A model generated the notes under the pieces. The model was given only the letters and a program-made list of their open reading frames with translations, had not been told where the DNA came from and ran no database searches. Positions 44,567-51,765 of a stretch of 64,000 nucleotides of DNA are shown here, piece by piece (the first letter of the stretch is position 1; each line of letters opens with the position of its first letter). A program made the position numbers and the translations under genes. The stretch is from Rhodophyticola porphyridii. Lineage in GTDB: Bacteria > Pseudomonadota > Alphaproteobacteria > Rhodobacterales > Rhodobacteraceae. The stretch is from positions 73,106 to 137,105 of the forward strand of contig NZ_RCNT01000005.1 in assembly GCF_003688285.1 (NCBI RefSeq), read 5' to 3'.

Positions 44567-45712
44567 ATGGACTTCGCACTGACGGAGGAGCAGGAGGCGA
44601 TTTTCGAGATGGCGCGCGCGTTCGGATCCGAGCATATCGCGCCCCATGCCCAGGCTTGGGAGACCGACGGCACGATCCCGAAAGAGCTTTGGCCGAAACT
44701 GGCAGAACTCGGGTTCGGCGGGCTCTACGTCTCGGAGGAGAACGGGGGATCGGGCCTGTCCCGACTGGACGCGACGTTGGTGTTCGAGGCGCTGTCGATG
44801 GCCTGCCCCTCGGTCGCGGCGTTTCTGTCGATCCACAACATGTGCGCCGCGATGGTGGAGAAATTCGGCAGCCCCGAGTTGAAGGCCCGGTTTCTGCCCA
44901 GGGCCATCGCGATGGAGAGCTTCCTTGCCTATTGCCTGACCGAACCCGGCAGCGGCTCGGACGCGGCGGCACTGAAGACCCGCGCGGAGCGGACCAATGA
45001 CGGCTATCGGCTGACCGGCACCAAGGCGTTCATCTCGGGCGGGGGGTATGCGGATGCCTATATCGTCATGTGCCGGACAGGCGAGAACGGGCCGCGGGGC
45101 ATATCTTCCATCATCGTGGAGGACGGGGTGCCGGGGCTGAGCTTCGGCGGGCTGGAGGAGAAAATGGGCTGGCGGTCGCAGCCCACGCGGCAGGTGCAGC
45201 TGGACGATTGCGCCGTGCCGGCCGAAAACCTGCTGGGAGAAGAGGGCAAGGGTTTCAGCTATGCGATGGCGGGGCTGGACGGGGGCCGGTTGAACATCGC
45301 GGCCTGCTCGCTTGGCGCGGCGCAGGCGGCGTTGGCGGCAACGCTGGCCTATATGGGCGAACGGACGGCGTTCGGGCAGCCGATCGACCAGTTTCAGGCG
45401 TTGCAGTTCCGGCTTGCCGATATGGAGATCGAGCTTCAGGCGGCGCGCGTGTTCCTGCGGCAGGCGGCGTGGAAGCTGGATCATGGCACGGCGGATGCCT
45501 CCAAGCACTGCGCGATGGCGAAGAAATTCGTGACCGAGGCCGGAAGCCGCATCGCCGATCAATGCCTGCAACTGCATGGCGGTTACGGTTATCTGGCCGA
45601 TTACGGGGTGGAGAAGATCGTGCGCGATCTGCGGGTCCATCAGATCCTCGAAGGCACGAACGAGATCATGCGGGTGATCACCGCGCGGCATCTGCTGGCG
45701 GAGCGGGGCTAG
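44567..45712 (+). CDS. Acyl-CoA dehydrogenase, isobutyryl-CoA type
   Basis: 381-aa FAD enzyme. Family features are the N-terminal helical domain, 'YCLTEPGSGSDAAALKTRAE' (FAD/substrate loop, residues about 125-144), 'GTKAFISGGGYAD' and the C-terminal 'ILEGTNEIMRVITARHLL', in which Glu in EGTNEIM is the catalytic base position of short branched-chain dehydrogenases. The next two genes (hydroxyisobutyryl-CoA hydrolase, mmsB) place it at the isobutyryl-CoA step of valine breakdown. GAGGGAGGGAG precedes the ATG. Confidence 0.92.
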   Translation: MDFALTEEQEAIFEMARAFGSEHIAPHAQAWETDGTIPKELWPKLAELGFGGLYVSEENGGSGLSRLDATLVFEALSMACPSVAAFLSIHNMCAAMVEKFGSPELKARFLPRAIAMESFLAYCLTEPGSGSDAAALKTRAERTNDGYRLTGTKAFISGGGYADAYIVMCRTGENGPRGISSIIVEDGVPGLSFGGLEEKMGWRSQPTRQVQLDDCAVPAENLLGEEGKGFSYAMAGLDGGRLNIAACSLGAAQAALAATLAYMGERTAFGQPIDQFQALQFRLADMEIELQAARVFLRQAAWKLDHGTADASKHCAMAKKFVTEAGSRIADQCLQLHGGYGYLADYGVEKIVRDLRVHQILEGTNEIMRVITARHLLAERG

Positions 45713-45755
45713 CGCGCGCGCCTGGCGGGCCGCAATTTCTGAGGCAGGGGGTTTG

Positions 45756-46793
45756 ATGAGCACCGATATCCATATCCGCATCGAGGGCCGCGCGGGGCGG
45801 ATCACGCTGAACCGGCCGGACGCGCTGAACGCGGTCACCCATGAGATGTGTCTGGCGATCGAAGAGGCGCTGACGGCCTGGGAGGGGGACCCGGCCGTCG
45901 CCCTGCTGGTGATCGACGGCACGGGCGAGCGGGCGTTCAGCGCCGGCGGCGACCTGATGCAGATGTACGAGACCGGTACGCGGGGCGATTTCGGCTACGG
46001 GCGCAGGTTCTGGGCAGACGAATACCGCATGAACCGGCGGATGTTCGAGTTTCCGAAACCGGTCGTGACCTTTCTGCACGGGTTCACCATGGGAGGCGGC
46101 GTCGGCGTCGGCTGCCACGGGTCGCACCGGATCGTCTGCGAGGACAGCCAGATCGCGATGCCGGAATGCGGCATCGGGCTCGTGCCCGATGTGGGCGGCT
46201 CGCTGTTGCTGGCGCGCGCCCCGGGGCGCGTGGGCGAGTATCTGGGCGTGACCGGCACCCGGATGGGCCCGGGCTGCGCGATCTTCGCGGGCTTCGCCGA
46301 TTACTACATCCCGCGCGCCGACTGGCCCCGGCTGATCGGGGTCTTGAGCGAAACCGGCGACTGGGACGCGGTGGACCGGAGCACCCTGCCCCCGCCCGAC
46401 AGCCCGCTGGCCGCGATGCAGGCCGATATCGACGACAGCTTTGCCGGCGAAACCCTGCGCGATATCCTGACGATGCTGGAGTTTCGGGACACGGACTTCG
46501 CCCGCGAGAGCCTGAAGAAGATCGCGCGCAATGCGCCCTTGTCCATGGCCTGCACGGTGGAGCTGGTGCATCGGGCGCGCAGCCGGGACCGGATCGACGA
46601 GGCGTTGATGCAGGAATACCGCTTTACCTCACGGTCGATGGAACAGGGCGATTTCCTGGAAGGCATCCGCGCCCAGATCATCGACAAGGACCGCACACCG
46701 AAATGGGCCCATGCGGCGGCCCGGGATGTGACGCTGGCGGAGGTGGCGCAGATGCTGCGCCCGGTTCCGGCTGCGGACGCACCGGATATCTAG
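45756..46793 (+). CDS. 3-hydroxyisobutyryl-CoA hydrolase (enoyl-CoA hydratase/isomerase family)
   Basis: 345-aa crotonase-fold enzyme, longer than true hydratases and matching HIBCH. It hydrolyses 3-hydroxyisobutyryl-CoA, avoiding accumulation of reactive methacrylyl-CoA. The oxyanion hole is in 'AFSAGGDLMQMYE' and 'GFTMGGGVGVGCHGSHRIV'. The catalytic Glu/Asp pair is in 'MPECGIGLVPDVGGSLLLAR'. The start is the ATG at 45756 (a TTG lies directly before it). It lies 43 bases after the acyl-CoA dehydrogenase and 17 bases before mmsB, so the three form one operon. Confidence 0.9.
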   Translation: MSTDIHIRIEGRAGRITLNRPDALNAVTHEMCLAIEEALTAWEGDPAVALLVIDGTGERAFSAGGDLMQMYETGTRGDFGYGRRFWADEYRMNRRMFEFPKPVVTFLHGFTMGGGVGVGCHGSHRIVCEDSQIAMPECGIGLVPDVGGSLLLARAPGRVGEYLGVTGTRMGPGCAIFAGFADYYIPRADWPRLIGVLSETGDWDAVDRSTLPPPDSPLAAMQADIDDSFAGETLRDILTMLEFRDTDFARESLKKIARNAPLSMACTVELVHRARSRDRIDEALMQEYRFTSRSMEQGDFLEGIRAQIIDKDRTPKWAHAAARDVTLAEVAQMLRPVPAADAPDI

Positions 46794-46810
46794 AACAGGG
46801 ACATTACACC

Positions 46811-47683
46811 ATGAAGATCGGGTTTATCGGGTTGGGAAACATGGGCGCGCCGATGGCGGCCAATCTGGCGGCGGCGGGCCATCAGGTGACCGGGTTCGAC
46901 CTTGTGGCCGAGTGCCCCGAGGGGGTGAGCCAGGCCGGCAGTGCGGCCGAAGCCGCGAGCGATCGGGATGTGGTGATCACGATGCTGCCCAATGGCGCGA
47001 TCCTGCGCCGGGTGGCCGACGAGATCCTGCCGTCGATGCAGCCAGGCGCTGTGCTGGTGGATTGCTCCACGGTGGAGGTGGACGCGGCCCGCGATGTGGC
47101 GGCCGCGGCGGAGGCGGCGGGGCTCGGCTTTCTCGACGCACCGGTCTCCGGCGGGGTTGGCGGCGCGGCGGCGGGTACGCTGACCTTCATGGTGGGCGGC
47201 AGCGACGCGGCATTCGAAACCGCCAGACCGCTTTTCGACATCATGGGCCAGAAAGCGGTGCATTGCGGCGGCGCGGGAAACGGACAGGCGGCGAAGATCT
47301 GCAACAACATGATCCTCGGCGTGACCATGATCGCCACCTGCGAAGCCTTCGCGCTGGCCGACAAGCTGGGGCTGGACCGGCAGGCGATGTTCGATGTGGT
47401 CAGCACCTCGTCGGGGTATAGCTGGACGATGAACGCCTATTGCCCGGCCCCCGGCATCGGCCCGCAAAGCCCCGCCGACAACGAGTACAAACCCGGTTTC
47501 GCGGCGGAACTGATGCTGAAGGATCTGCGCCTGAGCCAGCAGGCCGCCGAGGCCGCGGATGCCGACACGCCCATGGGTCAGGCGGCAATGGCGCTGTATC
47601 AGCGGTTCGTGGAGGAAGAAGGCGGCGCGGGCCGCGATTTCTCGGCCATGCTGCCCCGGTTCGAAGCGCGCGGGCGCGGCTAG
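46811..47683 (+). CDS. mmsB: 3-hydroxyisobutyrate dehydrogenase
   Basis: NAD-dependent oxidation of 3-hydroxyisobutyrate to methylmalonate semialdehyde, feeding MmsA; 290 aa from the ATG at 46811. Motifs in order are the Rossmann loop 'GFIGLGNMGAPMAANL', 'LVDCSTVEVDAARDVA', the substrate motif 'DAPVSGGVGGAAAGTLTFMV', and 'GNGQAAKICNNMILG' with the catalytic Lys. Its TAG stop overlaps the stop of the convergent AHSA1 gene by three bases. It completes the valine pathway with the acyl-CoA dehydrogenase, hydrolase and mmsA. Confidence 0.95.
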   Translation: MKIGFIGLGNMGAPMAANLAAAGHQVTGFDLVAECPEGVSQAGSAAEAASDRDVVITMLPNGAILRRVADEILPSMQPGAVLVDCSTVEVDAARDVAAAAEAAGLGFLDAPVSGGVGGAAAGTLTFMVGGSDAAFETARPLFDIMGQKAVHCGGAGNGQAAKICNNMILGVTMIATCEAFALADKLGLDRQAMFDVVSTSSGYSWTMNAYCPAPGIGPQSPADNEYKPGFAAELMLKDLRLSQQAAEAADADTPMGQAAMALYQRFVEEEGGAGRDFSAMLPRFEARGRG

Positions 47684-48183
47684 GACATCCCGGGGATCAG
47701 CCGGTCGAGCTGCCGGTAGCTTTGCTCCATCCCGTCGGTCATACCGGTTTCAAGCGCGGCACGGCAGGCTTCGGGCGAGGCAAACGCGATCCGCGTGGTC
47801 AGGATCGTGCCGGAGCCATCCTCGGCGAAATCTATGGTGACGGTGCTGGGTGGCCCCATCTCCCCGCCCATGGTGCCGGGATCGTAGATCTGCGTTTCCA
47901 CCAGCCGGGCGTGGGTGACGACCTCCAGAAACTCGCCGTGAAAGCCGAAAATGGCGCCATCGGCCTCGTTCCGCCATTGCCAGCGATAGGTGCCGCCCAC
48001 GCGCAGGTCCATCTCGCAGACCGGCATGGTCCATCCCGGCGGGCCAAGCAGCCAGCGCTGCATCAGCGCCGGTTCGGTATAGGCCCGGAAGACCAGAGCG
48101 CGCGGCGCGGAAAACCGGCGGGTGACGAGGATCTCGGCATCGCCCGGCTGCGTGACCCGGGCCGTGTTCGAAGGGGTGGTCAT
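47680..48183 (-). CDS. SRPBCC / AHSA1 family protein
   Basis: 167-aa START-like fold protein of the AHSA1 group, from the ATG at 48183 ('MTTPSNTARVTQPGDAEIL'). It begins 'LVTRRFSAPRALVFRAYTEP' and has 'VGGTYRWQWRN' and the C-terminal 'GMTDGMEQSYRQLDRLI'. AHSA1 proteins paired with ArsR regulators are common and often of unknown ligand. It overlaps the ArsR gene upstream by 4 bases (ATGA) and converges on mmsB with overlapping stop codons. The larger reading upstream belongs to the ArsR shadow. Confidence 0.9.
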   Translation of the reverse strand: MTTPSNTARVTQPGDAEILVTRRFSAPRALVFRAYTEPALMQRWLLGPPGWTMPVCEMDLRVGGTYRWQWRNEADGAIFGFHGEFLEVVTHARLVETQIYDPGTMGGEMGPPSTVTIDFAEDGSGTILTTRIAFASPEACRAALETGMTDGMEQSYRQLDRLIPGMS

Positions 48184-48524
48184 GTATCGTCTCCGCTCTG
48201 GGTGGGAGGAGCGTCCTGCAACTCGGCCAGAAGCGCGTCCAGCCGGGCGTAGTTTTGCTCGAACGCGGCGCGGACATCCTCCAGCCACTCCCGCGCGGGG
48301 GTCAGCGCCTCGGCCTTCAAGACCCGCGGGCGGGACTGGCCCGCAACCCGCGCCTCAATCAGCCCCGCCTCCTCCAGCACCTTGAGATGGCGGGAAATGG
48401 CGGGCTGGCTGATGCGGGAAAGCGCGCGCAGCTGGGTGACGGTCGCCTCCCCGCTGGCGAGCCTTGCGAGGATCGCGCGCCGGGTGGGATCGGACAGCGC
48501 GGCAAAGGTCCGGTCAAGCTGCAT
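48180..48524 (-). CDS. ArsR family transcriptional regulator
   Basis: 114-aa winged-helix repressor: 'FAALSDPTRRAILARLASG', then the recognition helix region 'ALSRISQPAISRHLKVLEEAG', and 'RVLKAEALTPAREWLED'. There is no Cys pair for arsenic or cadmium, so it belongs to the non-metal ArsR group that is co-encoded with AHSA1 proteins. It overlaps its partner gene by 4 bases. AT-rich palindromic sequence 24-40 bases upstream of its start is a likely autoregulatory site. Confidence 0.92.
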   Translation of the reverse strand: MQLDRTFAALSDPTRRAILARLASGEATVTQLRALSRISQPAISRHLKVLEEAGLIEARVAGQSRPRVLKAEALTPAREWLEDVRAAFEQNYARLDALLAELQDAPPTQSGDDT

Positions 48525-48547
48525 GACATGGGCATCCTGCTAAATGC

Positions 48548-48563
48548 ATATATACTTATATAA
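48548..48563. promoter_or_regulatory. Candidate ArsR operator
   Basis: ATATATACTTATATAA is a near-palindromic AT-rich block in otherwise GC-rich DNA, 24-39 bases upstream of the ArsR start. A second AT block (CTATATAATG) is at about 48572-48581 and may hold the -10 element. Confidence 0.5.
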
Positions 48564-48745
48564 CTGATTCGCTATATAATGTCTTCGGGAAAATAGTGTC
48601 TTCTGTAAAGCCGGATACGGCATCCGGCACGGGCGCGCGCTGGGCAGACCAATACCTCCGGTCGCACCTCCTTCGCGCCGCATGTAAAAAAGATTCACTT
48701 TTTGACAGGCGCCCTCTTGCGCGGCGCGGTCGGAATACCATATGA

Positions 48746-48766
48746 GTTAATGTGATTAACATTAAC
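48746..48766. promoter_or_regulatory. Palindrome upstream of the first DUF2852 gene
   Basis: Perfect 8-base arms GTTAATGT / ACATTAAC with a 5-base spacer (48746-48753, 48759-48766) lie 30 bases before the DUF2852 start. A nested repeat GTTAAT-N3-ATTAAC is contained in it. It resembles an operator. The TTAA repeats recall CtrA sites, but their spacing (5 and 2 bases) does not match the CtrA consensus of 7. Confidence 0.6.
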
Positions 48767-48795
48767 ATCCAAGCCTGAATAAAGGAGCACAGCAA

Positions 48796-49206
48796 ATGTC
48801 CACAACAGCCGCCCACGTCGAAACCGCCCAAGGCTGGTTTTCGCGTTCCGAGGCCTGGCTTGACAGCAAAGGCAAAGGTGCCTGGATCGCTGCCATGATC
48901 CTTGGCTTCATCTTCTTCTGGCCCATCGGGCTGGCCCTTCTGTTCTATATGATCTGGAGCAAACGCATGTTCAACGGTTCCTGCAAATCCCGCCGTCTCG
49001 CCCATGTGGGCAGCCACAAGTTCCGCAGCTCGGGCAACACGGCGTTCGACAGCTACAAGGCCGACACACTGCGCCGGCTGGAGGAGGAGCAGACCGCGTT
49101 CGAGGAATTCCTGCAACGTCTGCGGGACGCCAAGGACAAGGCCGAGTTCGACCAGTTCATGAATGACCGCAAGAAGCCGGCAACGGCCGACGAGTCCGAC
49201 GATTGA
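48796..49206 (+). CDS. DUF2852 membrane protein
   Basis: 136-aa protein of the DUF2852 family, common in alphaproteobacteria and of unknown role. One membrane segment ('AWIAAMILGFIFFWPIGLALLFY', about residues 30-52) is followed by a basic stretch and a coiled coil ('RLEEEQTAFEEFLQRLRDAK', about residues 93-112) that ends in the conserved 'EFDQFMNDR'. AAGGAG lies upstream of the ATG. The palindrome at 48746 is directly upstream of the promoter-proximal region. It is a paralogue of the gene at 49289. Confidence 0.88.
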   Translation: MSTTAAHVETAQGWFSRSEAWLDSKGKGAWIAAMILGFIFFWPIGLALLFYMIWSKRMFNGSCKSRRLAHVGSHKFRSSGNTAFDSYKADTLRRLEEEQTAFEEFLQRLRDAKDKAEFDQFMNDRKKPATADESDD

Positions 49207-49214
49207 CCTGAAAG

Positions 49215-49241
49215 GCCGGGCCCGCCGAAATCGGGCCCGGC
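49215..49241 (+). terminator. Hairpin between the two DUF2852 genes
   Basis: The perfect 10-bp stem GCCGGGCCCG / CGGGCCCGGC (49215-49224 with 49232-49241) has a 7-base loop and is followed by GATCCTTTATT. The U content is low, so it may be a partial terminator or mRNA-protecting hairpin after the first DUF2852 gene. Confidence 0.65.
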
Positions 49242-49288
49242 GATCCTTTATTGCGGATATTGGCCGCGCATTCTGAAGGAAAGACATC

Positions 49289-49762
49289 ATGACCACCAAC
49301 AGTGGAGCCTCTTCATCATCTGCAGTGCCGAGCCAGCGCGTCCCGGTGCCGGTGCAGATCCTCTCGATCCTCCTCTATGGCGGTTTCGCGATTTCGGTTT
49401 CGATCGTGGCGATGGCGCTGTTCGGCCTGATCGGGGTTTTTCTGGCCGTTCTCTTCGCCTGGCAATGGGGCCGCATCCCCACACTGGGCGGCCGCATGAG
49501 CGTTGACGACGCGGTCGATCTGCTCCGCCCGGAGGTGGAGCACAGCGCACCGAGATCGAGCGGCAACCAGAGTTTCGACTCCTATCGCGACCAGCTCCTC
49601 AACCGGCTTGAAAAGGAGCAGGCGGAATTCGAGGGTTTCCTGTCGCGGCTGCGCGCCGCCAAGGACACGTTCGAATTCGACAGGTTCATGGATGATCGCG
49701 CAATGTCGCGAGGCCATGAACAGAGTCGCCCGGCCGCAGCTCTCGTCCCCCACTCCGGCTGA
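49289..49762 (+). CDS. DUF2852 membrane protein (paralogue)
   Basis: 157-aa second DUF2852 protein. A membrane segment ('VPVQILSILLYGGFAISVSIVAMALFGLIGV', about residues 18-48) leads to the same C-terminal coiled coil and 'EFDRFMDDRAM' as in its neighbour, with 'NQSFDSYRDQLLNRLEKEQ' matching 'NTAFDSYKADTLRRLEEEQ' there. Tandem duplication is clear. AAGGAAAGACATC lies upstream of the ATG. Function unknown. Confidence 0.85.
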   Translation: MTTNSGASSSSAVPSQRVPVPVQILSILLYGGFAISVSIVAMALFGLIGVFLAVLFAWQWGRIPTLGGRMSVDDAVDLLRPEVEHSAPRSSGNQSFDSYRDQLLNRLEKEQAEFEGFLSRLRAAKDTFEFDRFMDDRAMSRGHEQSRPAAALVPHSG

Positions 49763-49847
49763 GCGCAGCGCGGTCCCGGGCCGGTCAGAGCCCTCCCGGC
49801 TCCGGGGCCGCGACATCATTCATCTTGCAAAAGGTTCATGATCCCCC

Positions 49848-50309
49848 ATGTCCAGTTCCATGTCATTTGCCTCCCCCCCTTCCCGCCTGCCCGACCCGCA
49901 TTACCAGTCCGTCTTCTACGAGGGCGTGCCAACGAAACGGTTTTTCGCCTGGGTGATCGACGTGGCACTGATCACACTGATCACGGTGACCCTCGGCATA
50001 CTGACGCTGACGGCCCTGTTCTGGTTCTGGCCGCTGGTCTATCTCACCGTGAGTTTCCTCTATCGCACGATAACCATCGCCGGCGGCTCCGCCACGCTCG
50101 GCATGCGGATCATGAACCTTCAGCTGCGCGGCCCCACCGGCGAAAGGCTTTCAGGCGGCGAGGCGACGATCCACACGCTGGCCTACCTGACCTGTTCCGC
50201 CTTTGCGTTGCCGCAACTGATCTCTCTGGTGCTGATCGTGATCGGGGACAAACACCAGGGCCTGCATGACATGCTGATCGGATCGGCCGCCATCAACCGC
50301 CCCCGCTGA
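49848..50309 (+). CDS. RDD family membrane protein
   Basis: 153-aa protein with the RDD domain: 'RFFAWVIDVALITLITVTLG' (about residues 25-45) and further segments ('TLTALFWFWPLVYLTVSFLY', 'GEATIHTLAYLTCSAF'). It ends 'KHQGLHDMLIGSAAINR', the family's conserved cytoplasmic motif. RDD proteins are proposed transporters or ion-coupled membrane proteins. It lies 85 bases after the second DUF2852 gene, likely in the same unit. It precedes the transferase gene by 93 bases. Confidence 0.88.
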   Translation: MSSSMSFASPPSRLPDPHYQSVFYEGVPTKRFFAWVIDVALITLITVTLGILTLTALFWFWPLVYLTVSFLYRTITIAGGSATLGMRIMNLQLRGPTGERLSGGEATIHTLAYLTCSAFALPQLISLVLIVIGDKHQGLHDMLIGSAAINRPR

Positions 50310-50402
50310 CCGCATCATCGTTAACGAAACAAAAACCAGTTGCCCCCAACCGGGCGACTGGTGCAGGCTTTGGCGTAACACGCGGACAACTCAGCCCTGG
50401 AT

Positions 50403-51221
50403 ATGCGCCACACCCTTCCGATTGCCACACAGTTTTATGTGACAGCGCCGCAGGCCTGCCCCTATCTGGATGGCCGGCGGGAGCGGAAACTGTTCACGGC
50501 GTTGCAGGGGGAACATGCGGGCAAGTTGAACGATGCCTTGTCCAAGCAGGGCTTTCGCCGGTCGCAGAACGTGCTTTACCGACCGTCCTGCGCGGATTGC
50601 TCGGCCTGTCTGTCGGCACGGATCCGGGTGGCGGATTTCGAACCCTCGAAAAGCCAGCGCCGGTCGATCCGCCGCAACGCCCATCTGACCCGCACCGCGC
50701 GGTCGCCATGGGCGACCGAGGAGCAATATGCCCTCTTCCGCCGCTATCTCGACAGCCGCCACGCCGATGGCGGAATGGCGGATATGGATGTGTTCGAGTT
50801 CGCCGCGATGATCGAGGAGACACCGGTGCGGTCCCGCGTCGTGGAGTATCGCGACAGCACGACCGACGAACTGACGGCGGTGTGCCTCACGGATGTGCTG
50901 GATGACGGGCTGAGCCTTGTCTACAGCTTCTTCCGGCCGGACCTGCCCGCCCAGTCTCTTGGCACCTATGTGATCCTCGACCATCTGGAAATCGCGCGCG
51001 AGGCGGGCCTGCCCCATGTCTATCTGGGCTATTGGGTGCCAGGCAGCAGCAAGATGGGCTACAAGGCGAACTTCTCCGCCCTGGAGATCTATCTCGATGG
51101 TGCGTGGCAGGATCTGGGCGACCCGGCGAAGTACTCCAACAAGACCCATCCGCTCTCCGTCGATCCCATCGCGCAGCAGGTGGCGCAGATCAGCCTGCCC
51201 GACCTGCGCGCCGACGATTGA
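50403..51221 (+). CDS. bpt: Aminoacyl-tRNA-protein transferase (Bpt/Ate family)
   Basis: 272-aa enzyme of the N-end rule that moves leucine (Bpt) or arginine from tRNA to acidic N-termini, marking proteins for ClpS/ClpAP. Motifs are '[17 protein letters not shown]' with a Cys near the N-terminus, '[18 protein letters not shown]' (conserved Cys cluster, about residues 60-77), '[19 protein letters not shown]' and the C-terminal '[18 protein letters not shown]', the GNAT-like active region. Whether it uses Leu or Arg cannot be told from the sequence alone. Confidence 0.93.
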   Translation: MRHTLPIATQFYVTAPQACPYLDGRRERKLFTALQGEHAGKLNDALSKQGFRRSQNVLYRPSCADCSACLSARIRVADFEPSKSQRRSIRRNAHLTRTARSPWATEEQYALFRRYLDSRHADGGMADMDVFEFAAMIEETPVRSRVVEYRDSTTDELTAVCLTDVLDDGLSLVYSFFRPDLPAQSLGTYVILDHLEIAREAGLPHVYLGYWVPGSSKMGYKANFSALEIYLDGAWQDLGDPAKYSNKTHPLSVDPIAQQVAQISLPDLRADD

Positions 51222-51224
51222 AAC

Positions 51225-51611
51225 GTGCCGCGCCTTGCCACGATCACCCTGTTGGTGCCGGATTACGACACGGGCCTCGCGTTTTTCGTGAGCGGCCTCG
51301 GCTGGACCTGCACTGCGGACGAGGATCAGGGACGCAAGCGATGGGTGACCGTTTCCCCTGACCCGGAGGGCGGTGCCGCGCTGCTCCTCTCCGAGGCGAT
51401 GACACCGCTTCAGACCCGGACCGTCGGCGCGCAGACCGGCGACCGGGTGGCGTTTTTCCTCGAAACCGATGATTTCGGGCGCGACGCGGCCCGGATCACC
51501 GCCGCCGGCGGCACGTTCCTCGAAGCGCCGCGGCAGGAACCCTATGGCACCGTCGCGCAATGGCGCGATCCGTTCGGCAATCTGTGGGATTTGCTTCAGC
51601 GCACGGGCTGA
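51225..51611 (+). CDS. VOC / glyoxalase-like protein
   Basis: 128-aa protein of the vicinal-oxygen-chelate fold: 'LATITLLVPDYDTGLAFFVSG' at the N-terminus, 'RVAFFLETDDFGRDAARI' in the middle and 'YGTVAQWRDPFGNLWDLL' at the end. The last motif carries the Glu/Trp pattern typical of glyoxalase/bleomycin-resistance-like proteins. The ligand is unknown. The GTG start is 4 bases after the transferase stop. The downstream gap of 154 bases holds the terminator of the convergent TRAP operon. Confidence 0.88.
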   Translation: MPRLATITLLVPDYDTGLAFFVSGLGWTCTADEDQGRKRWVTVSPDPEGGAALLLSEAMTPLQTRTVGAQTGDRVAFFLETDDFGRDAARITAAGGTFLEAPRQEPYGTVAQWRDPFGNLWDLLQRTG

Positions 51612-51710
51612 CGCACCCTTGTCATCTTGGGCAAAGCGATCTTGCGAGGCGGGCGCGTCTGGCCTGTATCCCCTGCCTGTCTGGCATCCTGGCGAGACCC
51701 CGAAACCAAA

Positions 51711-51740
51711 CGGGCCGGACGCCTCCCCACGTCCGGCCCG
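51711..51740 (-). terminator. Terminator of the TRAP operon
   Basis: The perfect 11-bp stem CGGGCCGGACG / CGTCCGGCCCG (51711-51721 with 51730-51740) has an 8-base loop. Read on the minus strand it is followed by TTTGGTTTCG, a T-rich stretch expected of a rho-independent terminator. It lies 26 bases after the dctM-like stop and also faces the plus-strand VOC gene, so it may serve both. Confidence 0.75.
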
Positions 51741-51765
51741 GTGCCGCCTTGATGCCGATCTCGGA

